Position numbers and translations under genes: made by a program. Shown here piece by piece: positions 25,857 to 33,945 of a DNA stretch of 53,090 nt (its first letter is position 1; each line of letters begins with the position of its first letter). The notes under the pieces are model-generated. The model saw nothing but the letters and a program-made list of their open reading frames with translations. It was not told the DNA's origin and ran no database searches. The stretch comes from Hydromicrobium sp964517765 (GTDB taxonomy: Bacteria; Actinomycetota; Humimicrobiia; Humimicrobiales; Humimicrobiaceae), in assembly GCA_964517765.1 (NCBI GenBank), contig CAZFEN010000008.1, positions 1 through 53,090 of the forward strand. Direction: 5' to 3'.

Positions 25857-26618
25857 TCACAACCTGCCAAATCTTCTATTTCTCTGCTGATAATAATAAA
25901 TAGCCCTTAAAAAGTCTTTCCTTTTGAAATCCGGCCAGAGAGTTTTCACAAAATAAAATTCGGAGTATGCGATTTGCCACAGCAGGAAGTTGCTAACCCT
26001 GTATTCCCCGCTTGTTCTAATCAAAAAATCGGGATCCGGACAACCTCTTGTAAATAAATAATCGGAAAAATTTTTCTCATTCAACTGCTTTAATTCGATA
26101 TCATTCCTGCTGGCTGATTTGCATATTCTCTTGATTGCATCTATGATTTCCTGCCTGGATCCGTAATTGAAAGCAATATTAAAATAAAGTTTATCATTAT
26201 CCTGAGTCTTTGTTTCTGCATTTTTAAAAGCCTTTAGTATTTCGGAAGGTATTTCTTTTCTCTCGCCGATGAGTCTTACTCTTACTCCGTTTTTATCCAG
26301 ACTTTCCAGTTCTTCTCTTAAAGATTTTAAAAAGAGATCCATAAGAAAACTTACTTCGTCCTCTGGTCTTTTCCAGTTCTCGCTTGAAAATGAATACACG
26401 GTCAGGAATTTTATTCCCAGTTCTATGCTTGTGGTTATGATATCCCTCAGTGCTTCTACTCCGGCTCTGTGACCGGCAGATCGGGGTAAATTTCTTTTTG
26501 CGGCCCACCTGCCGTTCCCATCCATTATTATGGCTACATGTTCGGGTATATTATTTTTTTTTAGTTCTTTTACGGCCGGAACCCCTATAGAAGAAAAAAA
26601 AGGAGAAAATAAACTCAA
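25857..26618 (-). CDS. uppS: Undecaprenyl diphosphate synthase
   Basis: cis-Prenyltransferase that adds isoprene units to FPP, making the C55 lipid carrier for cell-wall synthesis. Catalytic Asp33 is in IIMDGNGRWA. The conserved SAGHRAGVEAL, YSFSSENWKRP and C-terminal DFLIRTSGEYRVSNFLLWQIAYSEFYF blocks are present. There are 253 residues, with a short N-terminal extension before the VAIIMDGN core. It lies between frr and rseP. Because a downstream cdsA is missing, CDP-diacylglycerol synthesis must be encoded elsewhere. Confidence 0.96.
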   Translation of the reverse strand: MSLFSPFFSSIGVPAVKELKKNNIPEHVAIIMDGNGRWAAKRNLPRSAGHRAGVEALRDIITTSIELGIKFLTVYSFSSENWKRPEDEVSFLMDLFLKSLREELESLDKNGVRVRLIGERKEIPSEILKAFKNAETKTQDNDKLYFNIAFNYGSRQEIIDAIKRICKSASRNDIELKQLNEKNFSDYLFTRGCPDPDFLIRTSGEYRVSNFLLWQIAYSEFYFVKTLWPDFKRKDFLRAIYYYQQRNRRFGRL

Positions 26619-26630
26619 AATACTTCCTAC

Positions 26631-27188
26631 CTACACTTCCATGATTTCTTTTTCTTTCTGGGCTAAAGAATCATTTATCTTTACTATAAACTCGTCGGTG
26701 ATCTTCTGAACTTCTTCCTCAGAACCAACCAGATCATCTTCGGTTATTTTACTTTCGCTTTCCAGTTTTTTGAATTCATCATTTATCTCTCTTCTGATAT
26801 TTCTGATGGCAACCCTTCCATCTTCTGCAATCTTTTTTACCAGTTTTACCAATTCTCTTCTTCTTTCCTCGTTCAGAGGCGGGATATTCAGACGGATGAC
26901 CTTTCCGTCATTTGATGGATTGATTCCCAGATCGGATTTGGATATCTGGGTCTCGATTTCTCTCAAAAACTTTGGCTCATAAGGTGAAATCAGAATGACC
27001 CTTGGTTCGGGTATACTCATATTGGACATATGTTTTAATAAGGTCTTGCTGCCATAGTAATCGATATAAATATTATCGAGCAGTGATACAGACGCTCTCC
27101 CCGTCCTGATGGTATTAAATTCATGCTGTGTTCTTTCCAGAGACTGCCCCATTCTTTTTTTTGTATCAATCAGTAATGCATCTTTCAT
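26631..27188 (-). CDS. frr: Ribosome recycling factor
   Basis: Splits post-termination ribosomes together with EF-G. The 185-residue protein shows the family pattern: an N-terminal helix with RTGRASVSLLDNI (about 28-40), the beta domain with YGSKTLLKHMSNMSIPEPRVILI (about 45-67), the DKSDLGINPSNDGKVIRL-type segment and the long C-terminal helices of the three-helix bundle. It follows pyrH by 3 nt, in the universal rpsB-tsf-pyrH-frr order. Confidence 0.97.
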   Translation of the reverse strand: MKDALLIDTKKRMGQSLERTQHEFNTIRTGRASVSLLDNIYIDYYGSKTLLKHMSNMSIPEPRVILISPYEPKFLREIETQISKSDLGINPSNDGKVIRLNIPPLNEERRRELVKLVKKIAEDGRVAIRNIRREINDEFKKLESESKITEDDLVGSEEEVQKITDEFIVKINDSLAQKEKEIMEV

Positions 27189-27191
27189 TTC

Positions 27192-27911
27192 TTACTCCTT
27201 TGTAACCAGAGTGCCAATTTTCTTACCCATTATAACTCCTTTTATATTACCCGGTTTTGTGATATCGAAGACAATTATAGGTAAATTATTTTCCATACAT
27301 AAAGATGTGGCTGTAGAATCCAGAATTTTAAGGTTTTTTTGTAATACATCCAGAAAAGAGAGCCTGGTGAACTTCTTTGCGTCTTTAAATTTAAGGGGAT
27401 CTCTGTTATATACACCGTCTACTTTCGTGGCTTTAAAAATTATTTCTGCTTCTATTTCCAGTGCTCTTAATGCGGCAGCGGTATCGGTTGTAAAATAAGG
27501 ATTACCGGTTCCGCCGGCGAATATTACCACTCTTTTTTTCTCAAGGTGTCTTACCGCTTTTCTTCTGATAAAAGGTTCGGCAATTTCCTGCATTGATATT
27601 GCAGTTTGAACTCTTGTGATTATTCCCATTCTTTCCAATGCATTCTGCAGCCCCAGAGCATTCATAATGGTAGCGAGCATTCCGATATAATCGGCAGTGG
27701 TTCTATCCATGCCATTTTCACTGGCAGATACACCTCTCCAGAAATTTCCTCCGCCAATAACTACAGCGACCTCGACCCCCAGTTCTACCACTTCTTTGAT
27801 CTGACTGGATATATTATTGGTAACCCTCGGGTCTATTCCGTAATCCAGATCACCCAGTAACGCTTCCCCGCTTATCTTGAGTAGAACCCTGCTGTATTTT
27901 AATTTTTCCAT
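27192..27911 (-). CDS. pyrH: UMP kinase
   Basis: Hexameric bacterial UMP kinase of the amino-acid-kinase fold, phosphorylating UMP to UDP. Visible are LLKISGEALLG near the N-terminus (about 10-20), the VVIGGGNFWRG glycine loop (about 50-60), DRTTADYIGMLAT and the nucleotide-binding GGTGNPYFTTDTAAALRA (about 132-149). Length is 239 residues, as expected. Confidence 0.97.
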   Translation of the reverse strand: MEKLKYSRVLLKISGEALLGDLDYGIDPRVTNNISSQIKEVVELGVEVAVVIGGGNFWRGVSASENGMDRTTADYIGMLATIMNALGLQNALERMGIITRVQTAISMQEIAEPFIRRKAVRHLEKKRVVIFAGGTGNPYFTTDTAAALRALEIEAEIIFKATKVDGVYNRDPLKFKDAKKFTRLSFLDVLQKNLKILDSTATSLCMENNLPIIVFDITKPGNIKGVIMGKKIGTLVTKE

Positions 27912-27957
27912 ATTTTTTATTTATTGCCTTCCGGGCAAAAAATATAAAAAGATGTTT

Positions 27958-28557
27958 TTATTTCTCTTCGCCAAGAACGTATCTTGTAAATCTTTTGATT
28001 ACTATATTCTCACCTATTTTGGCTATGCTCTGCTTTACCAGGTCCCCTATTTTTATGTCGTTATCTTTTACAAATGGCTGCTCCAGAAGACAGTTTTCCT
28101 CGTAGTATTTTTTAAGTTTGCCTTCAGCTATTTTATCAACGATCTTCTCGGGTTTTCCTTCATTTAAAGCTTGCTTCCTGTAAAGTTCTTTCTCTTTTTC
28201 GAGTACACCGCCAGGTACATCCTCCATGGAAACATACAAGGGTGCTGCTGCGGCAATATGCAGTGCAATATCATGCACTAAATTTTTGAACATCTCATTT
28301 CTGGCTACAAAATCGGTTTCGCAATTGACTTCGACCATTACTCCGACTTTGGATCCCAGATGTATATAGCTGTCTATCAGGCCTTCCTTAGTGGCTCTCA
28401 AAGCTTTTTTGGAAGCTTTTGCCAGTCCTCTTTCATTTAATAACTCTTCCGCTTTTTTTATATCTCCTTTACTGTCAACCAGAGCTATCTTGCAATCCAT
28501 CATTCCGGCATTACTTTTTTTCCGTAATTCTTTAACCAATTCTGCTTTTATTTCCAT
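27958..28557 (-). CDS. tsf: Elongation factor Ts
   Basis: Nucleotide-exchange factor for EF-Tu. The N-terminal UBA-like domain includes VKELRKKSNAGMMDCKIAL (about 8-26), followed by the core block KVGVMVEVNCETDFVARNE (about 70-88), which contacts EF-Tu. At 199 residues it is the short form with one core subdomain, common outside Proteobacteria. It pairs with rpsB upstream. Confidence 0.97.
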   Translation of the reverse strand: MEIKAELVKELRKKSNAGMMDCKIALVDSKGDIKKAEELLNERGLAKASKKALRATKEGLIDSYIHLGSKVGVMVEVNCETDFVARNEMFKNLVHDIALHIAAAAPLYVSMEDVPGGVLEKEKELYRKQALNEGKPEKIVDKIAEGKLKKYYEENCLLEQPFVKDNDIKIGDLVKQSIAKIGENIVIKRFTRYVLGEEK

Positions 28558-28583
28558 TGTTCCTCCATATAATCTTTAAATCT

Positions 28584-29372
28584 CTAAACCCATACGTCAT
28601 CTTCGGGTGAATCTTCCAAATTATCTTCACTTTTTTCCTTCTCCAGCTCTTTTGCTTCTTCTACTTCCGGACTTTCTTCAAGCTTAACCTTCTCTTCCTT
28701 GCCTTTTTTTATGGCTTCGCTTATCACACCGGTTATCAGACTGCAGGAACGGATAGCATCATCATTGCCGGGGATAATAAAATCAATAAGGTCCGGATCA
28801 CAATTCGTATCCGTTATGGCCACTATTGGTATTCCCAATTTTCTTGCCTCTTTTATTGCTATAATTTCTTTGCTGGGATCGATGGCATAAAGGACGTCAG
28901 GAAGTTTTTTCATGTTTCTTATACCCCCTATGTTGAGGAGAAGCTTTTCATATTCTTTTCTTATCCCGAGGACTTCCTTTTTGGGTAACTTTTCAAATAT
29001 TCCCGATTTTTCCATATTTTCTATTTCATCGATTCTTTTTGTTCTCTTGGTTATCGTTTCGAAATTGGTAAGGGTGCCTCCCAGCCATCTGTTCTTGACA
29101 TATGGCATTCCGCATTCCTTTGCATAAGATTCTACTATATCCTGAATCTGCTTTTTGGTGCCCACAAATAATATGATTCCATCCTCGCTGGAAACTTTTT
29201 TTACGTATTCATAGGCTTCAATTAGCAGCCTTTGTGTCTCCTGGAGATCGATTATATATATACCGTTTTTATCCGTGTATATATATTTTTTCATCTTGGG
29301 ATTCCATTTCTTGGTCTGATGACCAAAATGGACCCCCACCTCCAGAAGCTGCTTCATAGTTACGATACTCAA
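28584..29372 (-). CDS. rpsB: 30S ribosomal protein S2
   Basis: Late-assembling 30S protein. It begins MKQLLEVGVHFGHQTKKWNPKM and carries the RWLGGTLTNFETI and GIPIVAITDTNCDPDLIDFIIPGNDDA signatures. There are 262 residues, including a Glu/Lys-rich C-terminal tail. Translation begins at TTG 29372, seven bases after AGGAGG. A strong promoter and a structured leader of about 110 nt precede it, which suggests autoregulation by S2, as known for other rpsB mRNAs. Confidence 0.97.
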   Translation of the reverse strand: MSIVTMKQLLEVGVHFGHQTKKWNPKMKKYIYTDKNGIYIIDLQETQRLLIEAYEYVKKVSSEDGIILFVGTKKQIQDIVESYAKECGMPYVKNRWLGGTLTNFETITKRTKRIDEIENMEKSGIFEKLPKKEVLGIRKEYEKLLLNIGGIRNMKKLPDVLYAIDPSKEIIAIKEARKLGIPIVAITDTNCDPDLIDFIIPGNDDAIRSCSLITGVISEAIKKGKEEKVKLEESPEVEEAKELEKEKSEDNLEDSPEDDVWV

Positions 29373-29404
29373 AGTAATACCTCCTAATTTTATGGTTTTC
29401 CCTC

Positions 29405-29451
29405 CACCACTTTAACTGCCGTATTTATTCACCATAATACCGCAAGTGGTG
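29405..29451 (-). promoter_or_regulatory. Structured rpsB leader (candidate S2 autoregulatory element)
   Basis: In the transcript CACCACTT (29451-29444) can pair perfectly with AAGTGGTG (29412-29405), enclosing a 31-nt loop that itself contains GCGGTATTATGG and ATACGGC segments. It sits between the rpsB promoter and the AGGAGG of rpsB. Ribosomal-protein leaders often fold this way and bind the encoded protein. The structure is visible by base pairing; the regulator is inferred. Confidence 0.5.
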
Positions 29452-29479
29452 TGTGTGATTTCAACGCTCAAGTCTAGCA

Positions 29480-29508
29480 TAATACCTATATTTCATCAAA
29501 TAATCAAT
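29480..29508 (-). promoter_or_regulatory. rpsB-tsf promoter
   Basis: On the minus strand TTGATT and TATTAT are separated by 17 nt within about 29508-29480, in the gap between xerC and rpsB. A TSS near 29472 would give a leader of about 100 nt before the rpsB start. No other promoter candidate is visible in this 180-nt gap. Motif-based call; coordinates are approximate to a few bases. Confidence 0.6.
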
Positions 29509-29552
29509 AACAAATTGACATATCGCAAAAGTAAAAATGCTGCTTTCTATTT

Positions 29553-30467
29553 TTATTTTACTCCTGCTCTCGGGTGAAATTTTTTATAGTCTTTTTTTAA
29601 CTTTTTAACATTCAAATGTGAATATATTTGCGTGGTCGATATGCTTTCATGGCCCAGAAGTTCCTGTATCTCTCTTATGCCCGCCCCTTCCTGAAGCAGA
29701 TGGGTGGCAAAACTGTGCCTGATGCTGTGGGGGGTAATATTCTTGTCAATAAGTGCTTTTTTTACATATTTTTTAACTATTGTCCTCATGCTGCGTGACG
29801 ATAACCTTTTCCCGAATCTATTTAAAAATAAATGTTTATCATTTACATATTTATCCTTCCCCCCGGAAACCAATCTGCTCCTTATTCCAAGATACTTTTT
29901 CAGCCAGAATGCTGCCGTCTGATTGAGGTAGACCATTCTCTGCTTTCTGCCCTTACCGGTTACTATCAATTCACTGCCCTGAAGATCAATATCCCCGATT
30001 TTTAAACCTTCCGCTTCGCTTACCCTGGCACCGGTAGAATAAAGCAGTTCGAGTATGGCCCTGTCCCTGATCTCAAAATCGTTTTGCGGTTCAAAGCTGT
30101 CGAATAATCTTTCAGCTTCGTTTTCGGACATAAATGAGTAGAACCGGTGGCGTTTTCTGGGGACATTTATGGATTCAGTAAGCTGAAAATCTATATAATC
30201 ATTTCTCTCAAGAAACCTGAAGAAGTTCACAAGAGAAGAATACTTTCTAATAATGGTCCTATTTGAATAGTGGAAATTGTCGATGTATTTCAAGAAATCT
30301 CTGAATATATCTAAATTCAATCCGGCAGTTTCAGTAATTTTTTTATTTTTTAGAAAATTTAAAAATTGTATGATATCTTTTTGATATGAGTTTATAGAAT
30401 TAAGAGATAAGTTTTTTTCATACTTCAGATATTTTATATATAATTCAAGAAAATTAAATAAACTCAT
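29553..30467 (-). CDS. xerC: Site-specific tyrosine recombinase XerC/XerD type
   Basis: Resolves chromosome dimers at dif in concert with FtsK. The N-terminal SAM-like core-binding domain spans about 1-90. The catalytic domain shows the full set: Arg148 in TGARVSE, Lys172 in GKGRKQR, HxxR (His247/Arg250), His273 in LLGHESI and nucleophile Tyr282 in IYSHLN. Length is 304 residues. It lies between the 140-residue unknown and rpsB, matching the actinobacterial dprA-xerC-rpsB order. The start ATG is 3 nt downstream of the previous stop. Whether it acts alone or with a partner cannot be told here. Confidence 0.93.
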   Translation of the reverse strand: MSLFNFLELYIKYLKYEKNLSLNSINSYQKDIIQFLNFLKNKKITETAGLNLDIFRDFLKYIDNFHYSNRTIIRKYSSLVNFFRFLERNDYIDFQLTESINVPRKRHRFYSFMSENEAERLFDSFEPQNDFEIRDRAILELLYSTGARVSEAEGLKIGDIDLQGSELIVTGKGRKQRMVYLNQTAAFWLKKYLGIRSRLVSGGKDKYVNDKHLFLNRFGKRLSSRSMRTIVKKYVKKALIDKNITPHSIRHSFATHLLQEGAGIREIQELLGHESISTTQIYSHLNVKKLKKDYKKFHPRAGVK

Positions 30468-30469
30468 AC

Positions 30470-30892
30470 TTATATATAATCACTTTCGATATCCTTCATC
30501 TTTCTTCTCACGGTCTCTCTTATTTCCTTTACTTTATCTACTGCCAGAGATCCTTGATCTTTGTCTTCTCTTAACGAATCATAGCCTTCGTTCTTTACTG
30601 CACTTAAAAATGCTTTTAACTTGCCTATCATGTCAATCATCAAATATCTTATTTTATCCGACCTGTAATCGACTTTTAAATTTTCTTTCGATAAGTTATC
30701 CAGTATTCCGGTAAACTTATAATCTACATCTTTAAAAATACTACTTACTTTCCTCGCATCGAGCTTCTTATTGGAATTTACTCCATCCAGGACCTTTTTT
30801 AGGTCCGTTGCGATGATAAGGTCATAATCGTATAATGCAAGTCCCAGAGGGCTTTTCGGTTTTTCGATTTTTTTCTTTCTGAATAGTGCCAT
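30470..30892 (-). CDS. Unknown 140-residue helical protein
   Basis: I do not recognise a family. The protein starts MALFRKKKIEKPK, a short, very basic N-terminus. The rest is mostly charged and predicted helical, with repeated Lys/Asp/Glu heptad-like patterns and no cysteines, signal peptide or membrane segment. It is tightly placed between dprA and xerC (3 nt before xerC), so it belongs to the comM-dprA-xerC transcript. In actinobacteria this slot carries various unrelated genes. Size, basic start and helicity would suit a small scaffold or nucleic-acid-associated protein, but that is only a guess. Confidence 0.75.
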   Translation of the reverse strand: MALFRKKKIEKPKSPLGLALYDYDLIIATDLKKVLDGVNSNKKLDARKVSSIFKDVDYKFTGILDNLSKENLKVDYRSDKIRYLMIDMIGKLKAFLSAVKNEGYDSLREDKDQGSLAVDKVKEIRETVRRKMKDIESDYI

Positions 30893-30951
30893 TTTGTTTT
30901 ATTCTCCGTCTTTTTCCGATTAAAAAATATATTATCATTCTAATACAAAAT

Positions 30952-32106
30952 CTAAAATAATCTACTATATTTATTAAAGCTACCTTCCCTGATGAGCTGC
31001 TTTATCTCAAGAGAGGCAAGTATGCCAAGGACCTCCCTGACTTCCATTTTTGAGTATCTTACTATTTCTTCCACACTCTTTGCCCGGAATCCAATAAATT
31101 CATATATCCTGGCCTCGTTACCCCGGATCCCGATATCCTGTTTGCCCTGTGCTTTCATGTTGTCTTTTTGATCATAATCGCTGCATAGTCTTAAATTTTC
31201 CTGATATACTTGAGAAAACTCTTCTAGTATATCATCGATTCTCTCCACAAGCTTGGCACCGTTTTTAATCAATTTATGACATCCTCTGCTTGCCGGACTA
31301 AAAATATTACCGGGAACTGCGAATACTTCTCTATCCTGTTTCAGCGCCATTTCACAGGTTATAACTGCACCGCTTTTTTCTCCTGCTTCTATCACTATAA
31401 CTCCCCTGCAAAGTCCGCTGATTATTCTGTTCCTTATAGGAAAATTATTTTTAAGCGGAGGAGTTTTCGGAAAAAATTCGGTTATTATACTGCCTTTTAA
31501 AATTATTTCCTCATATAAGAGTTTATTTTCCGGAGGATAAACTATATCTATTCCGCAGCCCAGGACACCAATGGTCCCTCCTTTTCCCTCAAGTGCTGCT
31601 TTATGCGCATAACTGTCGATTCCTACCGCCAGACCACTCACAACCGTTATTCCTATTTCCGATAGATTTCTGCTTATATATGCGGCTGCTTCCCGACCAT
31701 AAGCGGTACATTTCCTGCTGCCAACAATAGCGATCCCGAATTCCATTTCTTTTATCTTATTTCCCCTAAAGAATAGAAGCGGAGGGGGCGAATATATCTG
31801 TTCCAATATATCAGGATAACCATCATCGCCGATGCATAACAATTCTACTTTATTCTTAAAAATATAATCCATAACTTTAAGATATCCATATTTATCCTTT
31901 TTATGTGTATCGATTTCAGGATCATGATTATTTTTTTCCCCTGTTTCCAGATTCAACTTCAGATTTTCATATTTTAGAAAGTGTTCAATAGTTTTATTTA
32001 TATCGCCGCTATTTTGCCTGAATATATCCATGAATTTTGAGGATTTGATTTTCCTGTCAATCAGTATGTATAATATTTTTTCTTTATTTCCGATTTCCAT
32101 AATCAA
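30952..32106 (-). CDS. dprA: DNA processing protein DprA/Smf
   Basis: Loads RecA onto incoming single-stranded DNA during natural transformation. The Rossmann-like core has GSRKCTAYGREAA (about 130-142), SGLAVGIDSYAHKAAL, VLGCGIDIVYPPEN and FPIRNRIISGL. A C-terminal DprA winged-helix domain (about 320-380, VEEIVRYSKMEVREVLGILASLE) follows. Length is 384 residues. It overlaps the end of comM by 4 nt. RecA and CinA are encoded in the same window, but a DNA-uptake apparatus (comEA/EC, type IV pili) is not, so competence is suggested, not shown. Confidence 0.95.
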   Translation of the reverse strand: MIMEIGNKEKILYILIDRKIKSSKFMDIFRQNSGDINKTIEHFLKYENLKLNLETGEKNNHDPEIDTHKKDKYGYLKVMDYIFKNKVELLCIGDDGYPDILEQIYSPPPLLFFRGNKIKEMEFGIAIVGSRKCTAYGREAAAYISRNLSEIGITVVSGLAVGIDSYAHKAALEGKGGTIGVLGCGIDIVYPPENKLLYEEIILKGSIITEFFPKTPPLKNNFPIRNRIISGLCRGVIVIEAGEKSGAVITCEMALKQDREVFAVPGNIFSPASRGCHKLIKNGAKLVERIDDILEEFSQVYQENLRLCSDYDQKDNMKAQGKQDIGIRGNEARIYEFIGFRAKSVEEIVRYSKMEVREVLGILASLEIKQLIREGSFNKYSRLF

Positions 32107-33644
32107 AAATTGCTGCCCGGATTACAACCATATCCCACCCTGTAATTGATGGCTTCTATAACGTGGTTCTCTTTGATGGTATTGCTCTGCTCAAGATCTG
32201 CTATGGTCCTTGAGACTTTTAGGATGCTGACCGTTCCTCTGGCTGTCAGATTATATTTTCCTGAAATTGTGTATATGAGGTCCCTTATTTTTTTATCATC
32301 TTTTAACCATTCATTTATAATTTTTATCCCGACTTCGGAATTGTAACTGATCTTTTTGCCTTTGAATCTATCATTCTGGATATAAAGACATTTCTCTATG
32401 CGGCTTTTTATCTCATCTGAATTCTCACTCGTCCCGGTATTTATGAAACTACTTTCCGGAAGTCTGGCAACAGTAACTCTCATATCGATTCTATCCATGA
32501 CCGGTCCCGACATCTTCTTCCAGAATTTTTGTATTTCTCTCTGACTGCAGACACATTTTCTGCTTCCATCTCCGAAATATCCGCAATAACAGGGATTAGT
32601 GGCCATTATTAACATAAAATTACAGGGAAAGCTGAAAGAAAGATGGCTTCTCGTAATAATGACTTCCTTATTTTCCAGAGGCTGCCTCAGGTCCTCTATA
32701 AAATTCTTTGGAAACTGCGAGAATTCATCCAGAAAGAGCAGACCCTTATGGGCAAGACTGATTTCACCTGGTCTCGGATTAACGCCCCCTCCGATAAGCC
32801 CTGCTCTACTTATTGTATGATGCGGGTTTCTAAACGGCCTTTTCTGAATCAATCGATTTACATGCTTTTCATATAGACTATAGACTTTGGTGACCTCGAT
32901 ACATTCCTCCAGATTCAAATCCGGCATTATAGTAACCGCACGTCTTGCAAGCATGGTCTTACCGCTTCCCGGAGGGCCAATCAGCATTATATTATGCCTG
33001 CCGCTTACGGCTATCTCGAGTGCCCTCTTTGCCCTGAGCTGACCTTTCACATCACTGAAATCAAGATCATAGGAGTTGCCTCTGTTAGAAACACTCTCAA
33101 TTTTATCCCTGCATATAAATTTCCCGATATTTTCCCTACATGCAAATGCCTCCACAGCTTCGGATAGATTTTTACATGCCACTATACCCACACCGGAAAT
33201 AAAAGAAGCCTGATTCGCAATTTCATGAGGCACCAAAAAATATTTTTTACCGAGTCTCTGAGATTCCTCTGCCATCGAAATCAGTCCCTTTACCGGATTT
33301 ATCTTCCCATCAAGAGACAGCTCACCTACGAAACAGGACTCTCCGGATATATCGCATTTGATCTGACCGCTGGCTGCAAGAATCGCGAGTGCTATTGGCA
33401 AATCATAAAAAGAGCCGTCCTTTTTTATATCTGCCGGTGATAGATTTACGATTATTTTTTTAACCGGAAAATCGAATCCGCTGTTGATTACCGCGGACCT
33501 TACTCTCTGTCTCGATTCATTTACCGCTTTCCCAGGCAGTCCCACTATTACAAAATCGGGGAGACCCCTTGAAAGATGCACCTCTACGGATACTCTTATG
33601 GCATTGATTCCAATCAGTGTGAAACTGTCAAGTTTGAAGAACAT
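32103..33644 (-). CDS. comM: ComM/YifB-family AAA+ ATPase
   Basis: Hexameric helicase that promotes branch migration during integration of transforming DNA. The N-terminal ChlI/Lon-like domain (about 20-170) is followed by the AAA+ module with Walker A IGPPGSGKTML (about 220-230) and Walker B GLLFLDEFSQF. A CYCGYFGDGSRKCVCS cysteine cluster (about 350-365) and the C-terminal Mg-chelatase-like domain complete the 513 residues. The ATG at 33644 has no Shine-Dalgarno sequence and lies exactly 7 nt after a TATAAT box, so the mRNA is probably leaderless. It is first in a comM-dprA-unknown-xerC transcription unit. Confidence 0.95.
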   Translation of the reverse strand: MFFKLDSFTLIGINAIRVSVEVHLSRGLPDFVIVGLPGKAVNESRQRVRSAVINSGFDFPVKKIIVNLSPADIKKDGSFYDLPIALAILAASGQIKCDISGESCFVGELSLDGKINPVKGLISMAEESQRLGKKYFLVPHEIANQASFISGVGIVACKNLSEAVEAFACRENIGKFICRDKIESVSNRGNSYDLDFSDVKGQLRAKRALEIAVSGRHNIMLIGPPGSGKTMLARRAVTIMPDLNLEECIEVTKVYSLYEKHVNRLIQKRPFRNPHHTISRAGLIGGGVNPRPGEISLAHKGLLFLDEFSQFPKNFIEDLRQPLENKEVIITRSHLSFSFPCNFMLIMATNPCYCGYFGDGSRKCVCSQREIQKFWKKMSGPVMDRIDMRVTVARLPESSFINTGTSENSDEIKSRIEKCLYIQNDRFKGKKISYNSEVGIKIINEWLKDDKKIRDLIYTISGKYNLTARGTVSILKVSRTIADLEQSNTIKENHVIEAINYRVGYGCNPGSNF

Positions 33645-33645
33645 G

Positions 33646-33665
33646 ATATGATTATATAATCATAT
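33646..33665. promoter_or_regulatory. 20-bp perfect palindrome over the comM -10 box
   Basis: ATATGATTATATAATCATAT reads identically on both strands and covers the -10 element through to one base before the start codon. A perfect palindrome overlying a -10 box is a classic repressor-operator geometry. Alternatively it is a by-product of extreme AT content in a promoter. No candidate regulator gene is adjacent. Confidence 0.45.
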
Positions 33666-33679
33666 ATGCATATAGTCAA
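33651..33679 (-). promoter_or_regulatory. comM promoter, predicted leaderless
   Basis: On the minus strand TTGACT (33679-33674), a 17-nt spacer and TATAAT (33656-33651): one mismatch from full consensus with ideal spacing. Counting seven bases from the end of the -10 places +1 at 33644, the A of the comM ATG. No AGGAGG-like site lies between. The -10 overlaps a 20-bp palindrome. Confidence 0.75.
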
Positions 33680-33741
33680 TTATGTAATAGATGTGATAAT
33701 CATAATATTTATATTTGATAAAATGATAAAGGAAGGTATTT

Positions 33742-33945
33742 TTATTTTTTTCTCAATTTTAAATAATATTTTTTCTCGGCGGCAATCCCGTCCAGGATAG
33801 AATGAAGCAGTCTGGCTTTCTCTTTTATATCAAGACCTTTTGAGTCTCGCCTGGCTTCTGCCAGCGCACCCTCCAGCTCAACAACATATAATATAGTCGC
33901 GGCAAGACAAAAATAACTTTTTGATCTGCTAGATTCCCTATTAAT
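33742..33945 (-). CDS. Small unknown ORF (67 residues) with no canonical start codon
   Basis: Downstream of the HD-GYP gene an open frame encodes a protein-like sequence: an amphipathic segment SYFCLAATILYVVELEGALAE followed by charged helices with ARRDSKG and IKEKARLLHSILDGIAAEKK. Composition and codon use look coding, not random. From the last in-frame stop there is no ATG, GTG or TTG before the protein-like part. ATT at 33945-33943 overlaps the TAA of the preceding gene (ATTAA) and has AAAAGG 11 nt upstream. It could be a real gene started at AUU, a C-terminal piece detached by a frameshift, or a decaying remnant. No family recognised. Confidence 0.5.
   Translation of the reverse strand: MNRESSRSKSYFCLAATILYVVELEGALAEARRDSKGLDIKEKARLLHSILDGIAAEKKYYLKLRKK

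Noticed and set aside
26293..26508. 71-codon minus-strand frame within uppS
   Set aside because: Out-of-frame overlap of uppS, whose own frame carries all family motifs.
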